From Pyropia yezoensis (taxonomy: Eukaryota > Rhodophyta > Bangiophyceae > Bangiales > Bangiaceae): a stretch of 64,000 bases of DNA. Both the position numbers and the translations under genes were made by a program. The DNA is taken from positions 27,870,951 to 27,934,950 of the forward strand of contig CM020620.1 of the NCBI GenBank assembly GCA_009829735.1, given 5' to 3'. The notes under the pieces are model-generated. The model made no database searches. It was not told the origin of the DNA and saw only the letters and a list, made by a program, of their open reading frames with translations. Numbering within the stretch: position 1 is the stretch's first letter; every line of letters starts with the position of its first letter. Positions 42,386 through 53,705 of the stretch are shown piece after piece.

Positions 42386-43824
42386 CGCCGCAGGCCTTGC
42401 CGACGGGGGGGGAGGGGGGAGGGGGGATCCAAGGGGGCGGCGGGGCGTGTGGGAGGGGGAGTTGTGATGGTGGCGAGGTTGGTGCACAGGCGTAGGCGGG
42501 CGGGTGAGTGGAGGGAGTCAAGGGTGGGTAGGAGAGGATTGTGGGGGAAGGGGGGGGGGTGGGGAAGCGTACGTACCTGGGGGTGCCGGCCGGGAAGTTG
42601 TGCTGGCGCCGCGCTCGGCCCCGCCCGCCGCCCATGCCGCGCCTGTGATGCCATCCCCGACGCTGGTGACACCGCCGCGTCGCGCTGCGCCCCCTCGTTG
42701 TCGCCGCGGTGGCGGCACCGCGGGCGGCCAGCGTCCCTCCCCCCCGTTCCGCTACCGCGACACCTCGTTAAACCCCCACCGGCTCCCCGCGTGTGTCTGC
42801 CGCCGCGTTTCCCTCCTTCCCCCACCTGACCCTCTCCCGCCCACCCCCCACCCCGACGCCCTTTTTTCCCACTCTTTTTTCCCTCTTTTTTTTTTTTTTG
42901 CTCTTTTCTTTTTCTTCTTTACGCTGCTGCGTACCCCCACACTGGCCGCCCCACTCGTCCTCTTCGCCGCAGGGTCAAGAGGTCACCGGGGGGGGGTGGG
43001 GGGGGGTGAGAGTAGAAGGGGCGGGGGGGTGGGGGCGGGCCGCGCCTGTCCGCGGCCCGCGCAGAGACTCCCGCGGGCACACCCGTTGCTCACCCCCTGC
43101 TCCCCTCCCGCCGCCCCTCTCCAGATGTCATACCACAAACGGCTGTTCCGACAGAGGGGGCGCCGGCCGGTGCCCACCGTCAGTGGCTCTTGCAAAGGGG
43201 CACACCACCACCGCCGCCCCCCGTGGCAGTGGCTCGTCCCCCCCACCAAAGGGTCACCGCCGTCCCCCCACGCGTGCCAGTGGCGGTTGCAAAGGGGCAC
43301 GGCCGGGGCACGCGGCGCACCCGTCCGCCCGCCCGCCCGCCCCCCCGCCCGCCCGCCCGCCCGCCTGCCCGCCTGCCCACCCAGCGGCCCCCAACTACTG
43401 GCCCTGTCCCTCCGCCCCTGCTACTCCCGTCCGCCGGCACGGAGCGGGACGGGCCGCCGTGGTGGGGTGCGCCAGCCGGCCAGTGTTGCGCACATCCCCG
43501 CCCCCCCCCCCGGCCGACAGCCACCGGCAGGGGCGGCCAGCCGGGGACGACCGCTGACGTGCCGGCAGTGGCGCGGCGGTGGCGCGGTGGTGGTGTGGTG
43601 GTGGTGTGGTGGTGGTGGTGCGGTGGTGGTAGCGCGGTGGCGGTGCGGCTGTGGTGCGGTGGGGGTGCGGCGGCCCTCTGTCCCCCCCACCCTCCCCCCA
43701 CGACTGGCGGCGGGGAGGGCGGCGGCGGACGGTGGCTGCCGGACAGCGGAGGCGGCAGCTGCAGTGGGGCAGCCGGGGGTCGGCGGTGCAGTCTTGCCAG
43801 CCGGCCGGCCGGCCGGCTGGCCGG

Positions 43825-43872
43825 CCGACCGACCGACCGACCGACCGACCGACCGACCGACCGACCGACCGG
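43825..43872. repeat. (CCGA)n microsatellite, about 12 units
   Basis: Perfect tetranucleotide array, preceded by CCGG/GGCC repeats. A related CCGA/CCGG patch recurs at about 43996-44032. Confidence 0.9.
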
Positions 43873-44770
43873 GGCGACGACGCACCCTGCCAGTGGCCCC
43901 GGCCGCTCAGGCTGGCAGACGGTGCACCGCCCGCTGGGCCCATGGGGGGCGCCGCCGACAGCAGCGTCCGACTGCGACGCGGCCGGGGGTCCCGGCCGGC
44001 CGACCGACCGACCGGCCGGCCGGCTGGCCGGCCGGGAGCCACGGAGGGGGGCGAACGGATCGCCTACACCGCGCGCCTCCTCCACAGCCCCCCCGGCCTC
44101 CCCCCTCCCCCTCCTTCCCGACCGCCGCCGCCCGGGTGGAGGCGGCGGCGGCGGCAGCTAGAGCAGACGCCATCCCCCCACTCCCCTCACCAGGACTGAG
44201 CTGACGTTTTTCTTCCTTCCGCTCCCCCCCCCCCCCCCCCACCCCTCCACGCCCTCCCCCCTCTACTAAACTGCCACGGGTTCCGCTCCTGGTCCTCCCC
44301 CCCCAAAACCCACTCTTCATGACAAAGACGTCGACGACAGCATTAAGTATAGATGCCCCCCTCCTCCCCCCTCCAACGGGCCCCTTGTCGGCGCGACGCT
44401 CCACGCATGGGGGCGCCCCTCTTGGTCCGCCCCCCCCTCCCCCCCCCCTCTCCCCTTGTCCTGCCCGGCGTCACCCGCCCCCGCGTCTTGCAACGCCAGC
44501 AGAGCCGCCGCCGCCGCCAGCCAGCCAGCCAGCCGCTGCTGCGCGCCGCTGCACTCTGGCGGCACGGTCACCGTGACAGCCACCAACGGGCACCACCGTA
44601 CAGTGTCGCGCGGGCACAGCGTCGTCAGAGGGCCCCTTTCGCCACCCCCCCCCCCCCCCACACCTTACCCTCCAGCTGCCACCACTCTCACATACCCCCA
44701 AAAGAGCCTCCAGCCCCCCCCAGTGGGCACTCCTCGTCTTTGCCACCTTCCCCTCCCGCCCCACCCCCTC

Positions 44771-45012
44771 CTCCGGGCGGCCTTCCGCCCCCACCCAACT
44801 CTCTCTCCGTACCCCCCCCCACCCGCCAAGGCGGTGGTGGTGTCTCGCTGCCAACGCACCCCTCCCGCCTCGACATCCGCGCCTCCCCCTCCTCCGGGAG
44901 GTCTTCCGCCCCTCACCCACCTTCTCTCCGTACCCCCCCCCCCCCCCCCCCCCAAGGCGGGGGGGGTGTCCCGCCGCCGTCCCACGACCCCCCCCCCCCG
45001 CCTTGACATACG
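44771..45012. repeat. Imperfect tandem repeat, two units of ~121 bp
   Basis: CTCCGGGCGGCCTTCCGCCC (44771) recurs as CTCCGGGAGGTCTTCCGCCC (44892). Both are followed by CTCTCCGTACCCCCC, a GGCGG(T/G)GGTGT(C) block and CGCCTYGACAT. The C run is expanded in the second unit. Confidence 0.65.
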
Positions 45013-46478
45013 CGTCACGCGTGGGCGGGGGGGGGGGGGCAGCCGGGGGCGCTACCCGCAGCGCCCAAGGACACCCACCGGCACGCCCAGGGAAGGGGCA
45101 CGCGGGGGTCACCACCACGCAAAGGCAAAGGTGCAGCGACCCGCGGGCGTTGGGACGCTGCTGGGGGAAGGGGTGGTGGGTGGGGATGTGGCGCGACAGC
45201 GTCAGGTCGACGGTTGGGGTGGGGGTGAGGGCGGGGGGGGATCCCACGACCGCCCGGGCTGGTCGCTTGAGCGCTGCTGGGCCAGCGGCACTCCCCCCTA
45301 CCCCCCCCGCCACGGGGACCCCGCCTTGGCCCTCCCGCGTCTTCCTCTCCGCGACCGTTCCCAACGGCCACCTCCCCCCTTCCATCATGGAGCGGTGGTC
45401 GGTGACCCCACCCCGTCCTCTGTGTGTCACCGTCCAGGGGCGTGTACCCTCCCCCCCCACCGAGGGCGGCAGCAACCCACGTCTGCAAAGGACGTAGAGG
45501 GGACGGCGGCGGGGAGGGGGTGGCCGCGGCATAGACGAGGTCGTAAAAGAGGGTGGTGGTGTGTGAGGGGGGGGGGGGTAGGCAGAGTGGAAAGAGGGCA
45601 GGAGATGGTGCAGGCCTGTGACCTGCGAGTGACGGCGTGCGCGCGCTCCGCGCCCCACTTTTCTTCTTTTTCTTCGTCCGCCCCTTCCGCCCCCGCGTGC
45701 TGCGCGCGGAGTTTTTCACCTCTGGGATTGCCCGCGGCGTTGGGGGGGCGCTGCGTGCGTGCGGCACCCGCGGCGGGGTTCTCAGCGCGCCTTGGCGCGT
45801 CCTCGGCAAAACGGCCCCGGTTGCTCGCGACGCTCGCCGCTGTTCCCATGAGTGTTGCCGCCGTCGCCGCCGTTGAGGATGAACTGCCGGCTGGCGGCAC
45901 CGGCTCCTTTGTTTTTTTGCTTTTTTGGCGCTGCTCTGCCCGAGTCCCAACGAACGTTTCAGGTGGGGATGACGGGTTTAAGAGACGGAGTGGGCCGTTG
46001 CCCCCTCGACTTGCCGGGATGTTCTAGGGGTGGGAAGAGGGGCGGGAAAGTGGCCAGTCGACGGGATCCACATGCTGGCGCTGTGTGCACAGGGGGGGGG
46101 TGGTTGAGTTGCGCGGTCGGGGGTGTCCCTTTTGCATGGACTTGAAAGCTGCTCATGGTCATCCGTGACAAGGCGCCCATGACGGGGCTGCACCGAGTGA
46201 GACCGAGGGTGGCAAGGAGCGACGCAGATAGAAAAAGTAGTGAGCAAAATAGCAACGACAAAAAAGTCACAAGGTAGTGTGTGTCTGTACACCCAGAGTC
46301 AACAAGGCACGCCTCCCTCAACACCAGCCGCCCGCAAAGAGACGGGCGCGAGCGGCACAGCCCCGCGCGCACACCGCTCTGAGGAACTACCAGGGGCAGC
46401 AAGCCCAAAGGGAGGGGAAAACGAAAAGCAAACAAAGAGGAAGCACTCGTCACGGACGCACGGCAACCCCCCCCCAGT

Positions 46479-47081
46479 TTACGCCTCCACCGGCGACCAG
46501 TGCCACACGGCTGGCGACTCGACCGGCTGCCCGCGGCGGACGTCAAAGTCCCACCGGGCGGCAAACTCATCGGCCACGGCGGCGGAGAGGGTGGTCGCCG
46601 CCGCCCGCACCGACGCTGTGGCGTCGGCCACCGACGAAGCCGCGCCGGTGGCGGGGGCGTCGCCAAAGTCCAACGCCAGCCGCCGGGTCACCGCCGACGC
46701 CGGCGGCACGCGGCGGCCGCGGCGGCGGTCGGCCACCACCCCGCCGGGCGAGGCGCTCCCGTGCCGGCCCATTACCGACGCAGGGGTGCGGGCGGCGCGG
46801 CGGGTCTTGACAACCCCCTTGGAGGGGGAGGGCGTGCTGCACGCCCCGCCGTCGCCGTCACAGCGCGCGTCGGCGGCGGGGGCGGCAGTGGTGGTCGCCG
46901 CGGCAGCTGCCGTCGACGCCGCCGCCGACCGCGGGGGCATGGACGTGCGGGGACGCTTGGACGTCCGCCGCACCGGGCGGGCGGGCGTGGCGGGGGAGCG
47001 GGCCAGGGTGGGCGACGACACGGGCGAGCCGGGCGGCGAGCCCCGCGCGGGGGAGACGGGCGCGGAACGGGAGGGCGTCAT
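46479..47081 (-). CDS. Probable cyclin-dependent kinase inhibitor of the KIP/KRP (CDI) type
   Basis: 200 residues from the ATG at 47081 (ACAATGA context). The N-terminal third is dense in Ser-Pro/Thr-Pro sites (TPSRSAPVSPARGSPPGSP, PTLARSPATPARP, TPSPSK), the minimal CDK target. Near residue 140 there is RRLALDF, an RxL cyclin-docking (Cy) motif. The C-terminal WDFDVRRGQPVESPAVWHWS resembles the CDI core in which plant KRP and animal KIP proteins have YNFD...PL.GRYEW to bind the kinase. In plants the CDI core is likewise at the very C-terminus. The middle is disordered Ala/Arg/Gly. The short motif leaves the family call uncertain; a CDK-regulated protein of another kind is the alternative. 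Intronless; possible TATA box 285 bp upstream. Confidence 0.5.
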   Translation of the reverse strand: MTPSRSAPVSPARGSPPGSPVSSPTLARSPATPARPVRRTSKRPRTSMPPRSAAASTAAAAATTTAAPAADARCDGDGGACSTPSPSKGVVKTRRAARTPASVMGRHGSASPGGVVADRRRGRRVPPASAVTRRLALDFGDAPATGAASSVADATASVRAAATTLSAAVADEFAARWDFDVRRGQPVESPAVWHWSPVEA

Positions 47082-47367
47082 TGTCAAGCAGCGAGGGGGG
47101 GAGTCGGCGCCGAGAGAGCTGCCACGGCGGCAGTCGAGCGCGGTGGGGAGGTGCGCAGAGTGGGCGAGCGGATAGCGGAGGGGGGGCGGGAGGGGGAGTG
47201 GAGGGGGTGGGGGTGTGGGTGGGCAGTGCGCAAAGGGAAGGTGTGGAAGAAGGAGGGGGAGGAGGAGGGATGGGGAGGGATGAAGCGTGGGTGGATGACC
47301 GGGTGCTCGCGTGCAGGGTGGCAACGTCGAAGCGACCCGGCCGCCATTGCCGCCGCCGGCCCTCTGC

Positions 47368-47373
47368 ATATAT
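47368..47373 (-). promoter_or_regulatory. TATA-box candidate for the CDK-inhibitor-like gene
   Basis: ATATAT within otherwise very GC-rich DNA, about 285 bp upstream of the minus-strand ATG at 47081. Confidence 0.35.
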
Positions 47374-48496
47374 TGACGACCGGAGGGGCAGCGAGGCCAC
47401 GGCGGCCAGCAGGACACGCGGGGGGGGTGCGCTCTGGGAGTCAAGGCCAGGGGGGGGGGGGGGGCTCAGCGGGCCGAGGACAGGGGGGGTGGATGAAAGA
47501 GAGGAGGGGGGGGGGTGGGGGGAGGGGGGGTGTATGGCCGGGACAGCACTCTCCGAGGGGGGGGTGCCCTGATGCGCCCGTGGGGACAGCTTTCGGGTGG
47601 CGCTTCCGAGCAAAGTGGAGATTGAGGGTCTCCTTGGGACAGAGCGTGAGGGGGGGGGCCCCCGGGGGGGGCGAAGAGCACACTCTGCAGGCTGACGGAA
47701 AAAGTTGGGTCGGGGGGGTGGGGGGGGGCGGTGGGGGCGGTCGTGGAGTGTGCCCCTCCCGCTGCGTGGCCGCCGGTGAGCATGGCAGTGCCTGTGTCAG
47801 GCGGGCCGGCCACTCGCGGGGGGGGTGTGGGGGGGAAGGAGGGTGCAGCTGGGGCGTGACGCCCTCCCGGCCACGGCCTCGGTGCGGCGTCGTGCCGGCA
47901 ACCACGCACAACGCGCGGGCGGAGAGTGGCGGCCGAGGGGGGGGACGGGGGGGGGGTCGGTCGGACGAGACCCCCGTGGTCGTTGCCGACAGGGGGGCAG
48001 ACAAGAGAAAAAGGGAATAAAAAGGGAGATGGCGGGGGGAAAAAATGAGGCCGCGGCGGCGGTGGGGGGGGGGGGGGGAGGGGGAGGAAACGCCAAGCCC
48101 GAGACACCCCCGCTCACGCAACGCCACGCATCGCCGTCCGCGGCCGGTACATACACAGGGGGGGGAGGGAGGGGGGGGTGGGGTGGCTGGTGTGCGTCGA
48201 TGGGGGGGGGGGGGTGGGGTTTTCGAGACGCGTGCGACGGTGGGACCCTCCAGCAGGGTCTCTCCACCACCGCCACGGGCGCCGCTGGGATATATATTGC
48301 ATGCTGGTGGGGGGAGTGGGTACAGTAGAGGGGGGGCAAGGCACTCGCGAGGCGCGGCTGTGACCAGCAGCGCTGGCCGCCTGGTCCTACCACTCTCTGA
48401 AAGCGCCGCCCGCGAGCGCTTGCGCACCCTCTCGGCCACCCTCAGGCGCGCCCCCCCCTCGGCAAGGGGTGCGACCCCGCCTGCAACTTTGCCATC

Positions 48497-48555
48497 GGGC
48501 CACCACACTGAACTGGGGAGAGGGCCACCACACTGAACTAGGGAGAGGGCCACCA
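48497..48555. repeat. 25-bp tandem repeat, 2.4 units
   Basis: GGGCCACCACACTGAACTGG... (48497-48521) repeats at 48522-48546 with one substitution and begins a third time at 48547. Confidence 0.9.
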
Positions 48556-51500
48556 TGACCCTCTGCGTGTTCCGGTTGGTGGCCCTGCGAATGACCATCA
48601 GAGGGTGGGCTTGTTTTGGTTCGGGGGGCTGCGCCCCTCTGGGTGGCGGAAGCCGTCTTGCGTGACCCGCCGGCGGCCAAGCGTCATTGACCCCCGCCCA
48701 TGTGTGGACTGACGGGCGTGCTGGGTGGGTCTCAGAGGGCGACCCCTCCAGCCACCAGTAGTGCTGGTGGCCTCTTTCCAGCGGTGCCCCGCTTCGTGGC
48801 ACACCCGCCGATGACGGGGGCAGCAGCGAGACCACCATAGGTGACCTTAGGGGGGCGGCCGGGGGGGGCGCTTTGGAAGCGCCACCATCCTCAACACCCA
48901 TTGTGGGCGAGGCGGTGTCTCTGTCGCCGGCCCAAGGTCGGCCATCCAATGGCCAGTCGGAGCTCGGGTGCCACACGAAGGCGGCTATACCCCCACGGAA
49001 AAGGTCTGTGTGACTGTGTGCAATGGAGGACCGTGATCTCGCTGGGGCGGGTGCCCACCGGGGCACCACCCCTAAACCATGAGGGCAAGGTGCGGACCCC
49101 CCAGCTTTCGTTTCCCCCCTAAAATTTGGGGAGGTGGTCAGCCAGTCAGTCGGCTTCCAACCAGGATGGTTCCGGCGGCCGCCTCGGCGTCCTTGCCGGG
49201 ATTGCCCCAGCCCCAGTTCCAGGCATTGCCAATGGAGTGGTCCGTGTCACCCCCGTTTCTCTCGCATGACCCTGTGGGCACCCGACGTTTGGCAAAACGA
49301 TAGGGCAAGGGCTTTGGGTGCGGGTGAGGCCCGAAAGTCAACGCTGCTGCAGGACTGGTGCAGGTTCAGACCCATCAATCGTCTGGGCAGGTCTGCAAGC
49401 GCCACCCCCCAGGAGGTTGTCTTTGGGCGTGGTGGCGTTTGCAAGCTTAAAAAAAGGGGACAAGTCGTGGCGAGCGTGCAACTTTTTTCTTCGTCCCTCT
49501 TGCTGTTCACTCGCCCTCCTCCCCAGCTGTCGGCCGCTCTCGGCACAGCTGTGGTGGCGAACCTGCAGCAGCCGTTCTGCATGACCTTGGGCGGCCGGTT
49601 TTTTTTCAAAAACCGATACCGGAAACGGGGACCCCCCGACCGCTGTCGGCCACACGCGCACCCAACTCTGTCTCCCGTGGCGATGACGCTGGGGAGGCTG
49701 CAGCCCAGCTGGCCACGGGTCGCCGTTCCTTTTCACAATCCCCCATGGCACCGGCAGGACAGCGAGTCGTCAAACGACGGAGTGGCCGACGGCATTGGTC
49801 TCGCCAGTCGACGATCAAGCGCGTCAGAGTCTTGTAGAGGGGGGTGGGGGGTGGTGGGGGGGGGAAAGGCGGCGACAGCTCTGAGGGATCGTGTCATGAG
49901 CAGGGCGGGTTGCAGGCACAAACAAGTGGCCATTGCGTTCCCTTTCTGAGTTCTCCCTCGCGGGGACCGTCTGCAATCCGCTCCTGGCGGTCGGTGCCTG
50001 CCCAGTTGGGCGTACCTGCAGGCATCGCACTTCGGGGTAGGTAATAGGAGAGAGTGGTCTATCTACGGGCCACGCTACGGGGCGCGCTTGCACGCCAACT
50101 GGCTGCATGTGGCTGTTGCTGAACAAGGGGGCGCCCCGTATTGCATCCCAAACCGCCAAAACAGTAGGCTACATATGACAAAACTGGGGCATTCACGGGC
50201 CGCGGCCGGGCAGTGCCGGTGAAGCACCGCGGGTTAGCTACTGGAAGCGTTGGCCCGGCTGTCGCCCCCCCCTCTCCTCCCACCCTCATCGTGCGGACAA
50301 CGTGCAAAAACGGCCACGCACCCCGCCGTCCGGTCAAAGAGGGGGGGTGCTCGGATTGCGCTCTTGGCCACGAAGGCTGTCGTTGACCGCGAGAGGTCCC
50401 CGCCGTGGGGGGTGCTCGAAAACGTGCAGTCGACATCCCGGAACCCTCCAGACCGGCCGTGCGCTGGCTGGCGGCCGTCGGCGGCGGCGGTCCGGGGGGG
50501 GGGGGGGCGGCCGCGGGGGGGGTGGGCGGGAGGGGGGCTTGGAGAGGCGACTGCCAGAAGTGGAGGCTGCGAAAGACACCTGTCGCTGCAAACGCCACTA
50601 ACGAGGAAGGGCTGGGAGGGGGGGGGGGGAAGGCGTGTGCCGACGACGACGACGACGGAGCATCTTTCGTTTTGCCAGGGGCGTGCAGCGCAACGGCGGC
50701 CCATGTTCTCCTCGGCTGACGAAGAACTCGTAGGCAGCGTGCCACGAATCTTTCTGTGTGATCTCGCTCCCCGTACCGCGCCGGAGATTGTCGCCTCCAC
50801 GGGATCCCAGCCCCCCCCCCCCCCCCCCCCCCCCCTACGCGTTCACTGTTGAGGGGCTGATCTGTGGTCGTTTTTTGGAAGTGTCGGTGGGCCACTCTGG
50901 CCTCTCTTCTCAGGGGCACATGCGTTGCAACTGTCTCAGTGGCGCAAACGCATGTGAGCCCTCTCGCTGTTGTCTTGCGGCCAGGGATGTGGAGCCTGAA
51001 GTCCGTTGATCGACCACGGGAGCGCCAGCGAGCACTACCTAGCGCCATACCGTGTCTCGTTCGTACGTGAAAAAGACCGGGGTCAAGCCACCCCAGTGCA
51101 AGCACAGGGTCGGTGCGAGGGGTGAGGGTCGCCAAACGCGTCGAATGCGGTACCCCACGATCAAGTGCGGATCACGCCGCCCCCACGTCGGCGGAATCTA
51201 GCCCTGAAGCCTATTCGAGCTCACGTGCAGCTCTACCGTGCCACAAGTCTGTGCGCCTGGGCGTCAGAAACGGTGGCGAGCGTTTTCTCGCCGTCGCCGG
51301 CCCGAGATCAGGAGGTCGGCGTGCCCCACCCCCACCGCCACACTCGCATCAAACGTTGTAGAGCCGTGCCCCACGGCTCGGGCCGTGTGATGGCGGCCAA
51401 AGGGTGTCGTTGGGCACACGGCAGGGGCGCGTGGGTGGCATGTGAAAGGTAGTTGCTTAGAGGCAATGTGAATTCAATGCATTCCCTGGTTCGGCGCTGC

Positions 51501-52213
51501 AGCACGAGCCACTCAAAACGCGAAGACAAACAGAACGAACGAACAGAAATAGCGGCAGCTGCCGGTTGGGGCAGCAACGGCGACCCTGAAGCGTCGTGGA
51601 TGGCCATTCCAGAGAGGGGAGGCGGTTGTGTATGACGCGTTTCAGAAAAGTGATGATGAACGGGTAGAACCCCAACCCCGTGGTTGCATGCCTTTGGCGA
51701 GTCTGTGATACTCCACGGTTACCAGTACACAAGAAGAGCCACTTATACAGGTACCTACACTGACTATGTACTGTAGCAGAGCGAATATACTGACAGAGGT
51801 CCACTTGTCCATGCCGAGCACGGTGGAAGGATTTGCAAATCCATCTACGGCACATACAGACAGACAGACACACCATGCCGGAGAGCAGAGGCAAGTACCA
51901 GACAGACAGGATTGGGGAGGGACTGGGCAGTGCAGAGTAAATAGTGTGAGACATCGTGAGAGCATGGCTCTGCGGGAGCGTTGGGGCAGCAATTCCTCAT
52001 ATCCCCATGTGACATGATGTCATGAACCTCACGGGAGAGGCCAAGGGTTGAGCCTGTCCAAGACGAACGCTTCCTGCCGCGCTGCTTGCACAGTCGAACA
52101 GAGTGTGAGCAACGTACAGACGCGCCGCGCAGTCGGTACCAGTGCCCCATGGAGCCGCTCCCTCTCCCTACTCGCACCCCCCCCCCCCCCCCCCCGCGGC
52201 CCCTGCCTCTTCC

Positions 52214-53618
52214 CTAAAACTTGGACAGTGACCACAGCGTCTGGCGCATGGCCTGCACCTGCTCGACCAGCTGGCCCTCCTCGCGACCGCCGCCCCACCA
52301 CAACACCCCCTTGCTCCTTCTTGCCAGCGGCTTTACAGCCTCCCCCTCCCCGTCATCGAGCACCAGAATGGACCGGAGGACGTCCACCGACGCTTCCAGG
52401 CTGTCCACCCGCTCCCGCAGCACCGCCCACCGCTCACACTTGGCGGCGGCGGCGGCGGCGGGCGCCGCCGCCCCGCCCGGGGAGCCCCGCAGTGCATCGG
52501 CACCACCGCCACCGCCACAGCCGCCGCCGCCGCCGCCGCCGCCACCCCCCCCACCCCCACCGTTGCCGTGGATGTTGTCATAGTCCATCGACGGGGGCGA
52601 CAGGTCCCCTCGGAGGGACAGCAGGTGGGCCGCCAGCGAGTGCCGCACCCGCCGCCCGCCCCCTGCGCCGCCGCTGCTGCCGCTGGCGGTGGAGACGGGG
52701 GAGAGGCTCACCGCGTTTACCCCCACGTCCCGGCGGTCGGCCGCAGCACCGCCCTTGCCTCCCCCGCAGCGCTCTGCCCGGCCGCCCCTGCCGCTGCCGC
52801 TGCCGCTGCCGTTGCTGCTGCCGCTGCCGCTGACGCTGCCGCCGCCGCCGCCGCTGCTGCTGCGGCTGCGGCTGCTGCTGCGGCTGCATTCACTGCTGCC
52901 GCTGCTGTGGCCAGCGCCGCCGCTGTCGCTGTCATCCCCGCCGTCGATGTCCGATGCGTGGCCGGTGCCCCCGTCGCTCCCCCCGTCGTCATCATCGTCG
53001 CTGCTGCTCGCCGCCTCCCACGGCACGCTCCCCCCCCCCCCCCCCCCCCCCCGCTGGTGGCGCCCCGCAGCCCCCCCCCCCCCCCCCCAGGGTCCCTGCC
53101 GCGGGCGTCCGCGGCGACGGCGGCGCCAGCGGCGGCGCCACCGCCCGCCAGGCTGTCCGTGCCGACGCGGGCGCCGGCGGCACGGCACCGCCGCCGCCCC
53201 CCGCCGGCACCCCTCCCGCCCCGCCAACAAACGGCCGCGGCACGCCTGCCGCCGCCGCTGCCGACGGCGACGAGACGGGCGGCGCGGCGGTATCCCGCCG
53301 CGCCGCCCCCGACCGGAGGGTCGTCACCCGCGCCGACGACGGGAGGCCCACCAGGGGGAACCCCCCGACCCCGAGCCGCCCGCCCAGCCCGTCGCCGCCG
53401 TCGCCACCGCCGCCGCCACCGCCGCCACCACCACCCCCACCGCCGCCGCCACCACCACCCCCACCGCCACCACCGCCAGGCAAGAGGGAGCCACGGCGCA
53501 AAGCAAAGGACGCTGGGGAGGCTAGGCCGTCGCCGCCCCCGCCCCCGCCCCCCACCCGCCCGCGACGGAGGGTGGGGGGGGGGGGACGCTGTGGCAGGGA
53601 CGGGGGGGGGACGACCAT
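52214..53618 (-). CDS. Coiled-coil protein with low-complexity N-terminus, frame changed at two C runs
   Basis: The C-terminal part (53020-52214) is convincing: an Asp/Ser-rich acidic stretch (SSSDDDDDGGSDGG), a Ser/Arg segment, RRVRHSLAAHLLSLRGDLSP, and two amphipathic helices with leucine heptads (CERWAVLRERVDSLEASVDV and LVEQVQAMRQTLWSLSKF) ending in TAG. Going upstream, the frame must change across C runs at 53030-53052 (23 C) and 53071-53088 (18 C). Beyond them a coding-like frame continues (FPLVGLPSSARVTTLRSGAA) to an ATG at 53618. The helices could be a dimerisation domain of a nuclear protein; no DNA-binding domain is seen. It may extend further upstream into the G31 region. Family not recognised. 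Confidence 0.45.
53030..53088. repeat. Two long C homopolymers (C23 and C18)
   Basis: 53030-53052 and 53071-53088, separated by 18 bp, within the coiled-coil gene at its frame change. Confidence 0.85.
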
Positions 53619-53672
53619 CGTGTGCCCGGCGGCTGGGGCGACGCGCGAGGGGGGAAGCGGCTAGCAACCCTA

Positions 53673-53705
<33 letters not shown>

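Larger units (their letters stand above)
42386..46478. other. 4.1-kb GC-rich, repeat-laden stretch without a recognised gene
   Basis: It contains long pyrimidine tracts (42860-42920 T/C-rich; 44230-44250 C), a (CCGA)n microsatellite with CCGG-rich flanks, and a 121-bp imperfect tandem repeat. Overlapping motif-free frames reach 566 codons. A Lys/Arg-rich minus frame around 45640-45950 (GRKGRTKKKKK) and the opposite plus frame (VAAVEDELPAGGTGSFVFLL) were looked at, and neither is convincing. Confidence 0.4.
47082..52213. other. 5.1-kb stretch without a recognised gene
   Basis: 47400-48250 is G-run rich. A TATATAT patch lies at 48291-48297. A 25-bp tandem repeat lies at 48497-48555. A plus frame at 49134-49949 (271 codons) and a minus frame at 50059-51135 are of mixed composition, with no motif. 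50811-50835 is 25 C. 51640-52040 is AT-richer. No gene is called. Confidence 0.4.

Noticed and set aside
42504..44204. 566-codon plus-strand frame including Asp-Arg-Pro-Thr repeats
   Set aside because: The repeats translate the CCGA microsatellite; the rest is low complexity.
45640..45950. Lys/Arg-rich minus-strand frame resembling a basic nuclear or ribosomal protein
   Set aside because: The lysine run is the complement of a T/C tract, and no family pattern could be recognised.
49134..49949. 271-codon plus-strand frame of mixed composition
   Set aside because: It has an ATG-less start, no motif and no neighbours supporting it, so it is not called.
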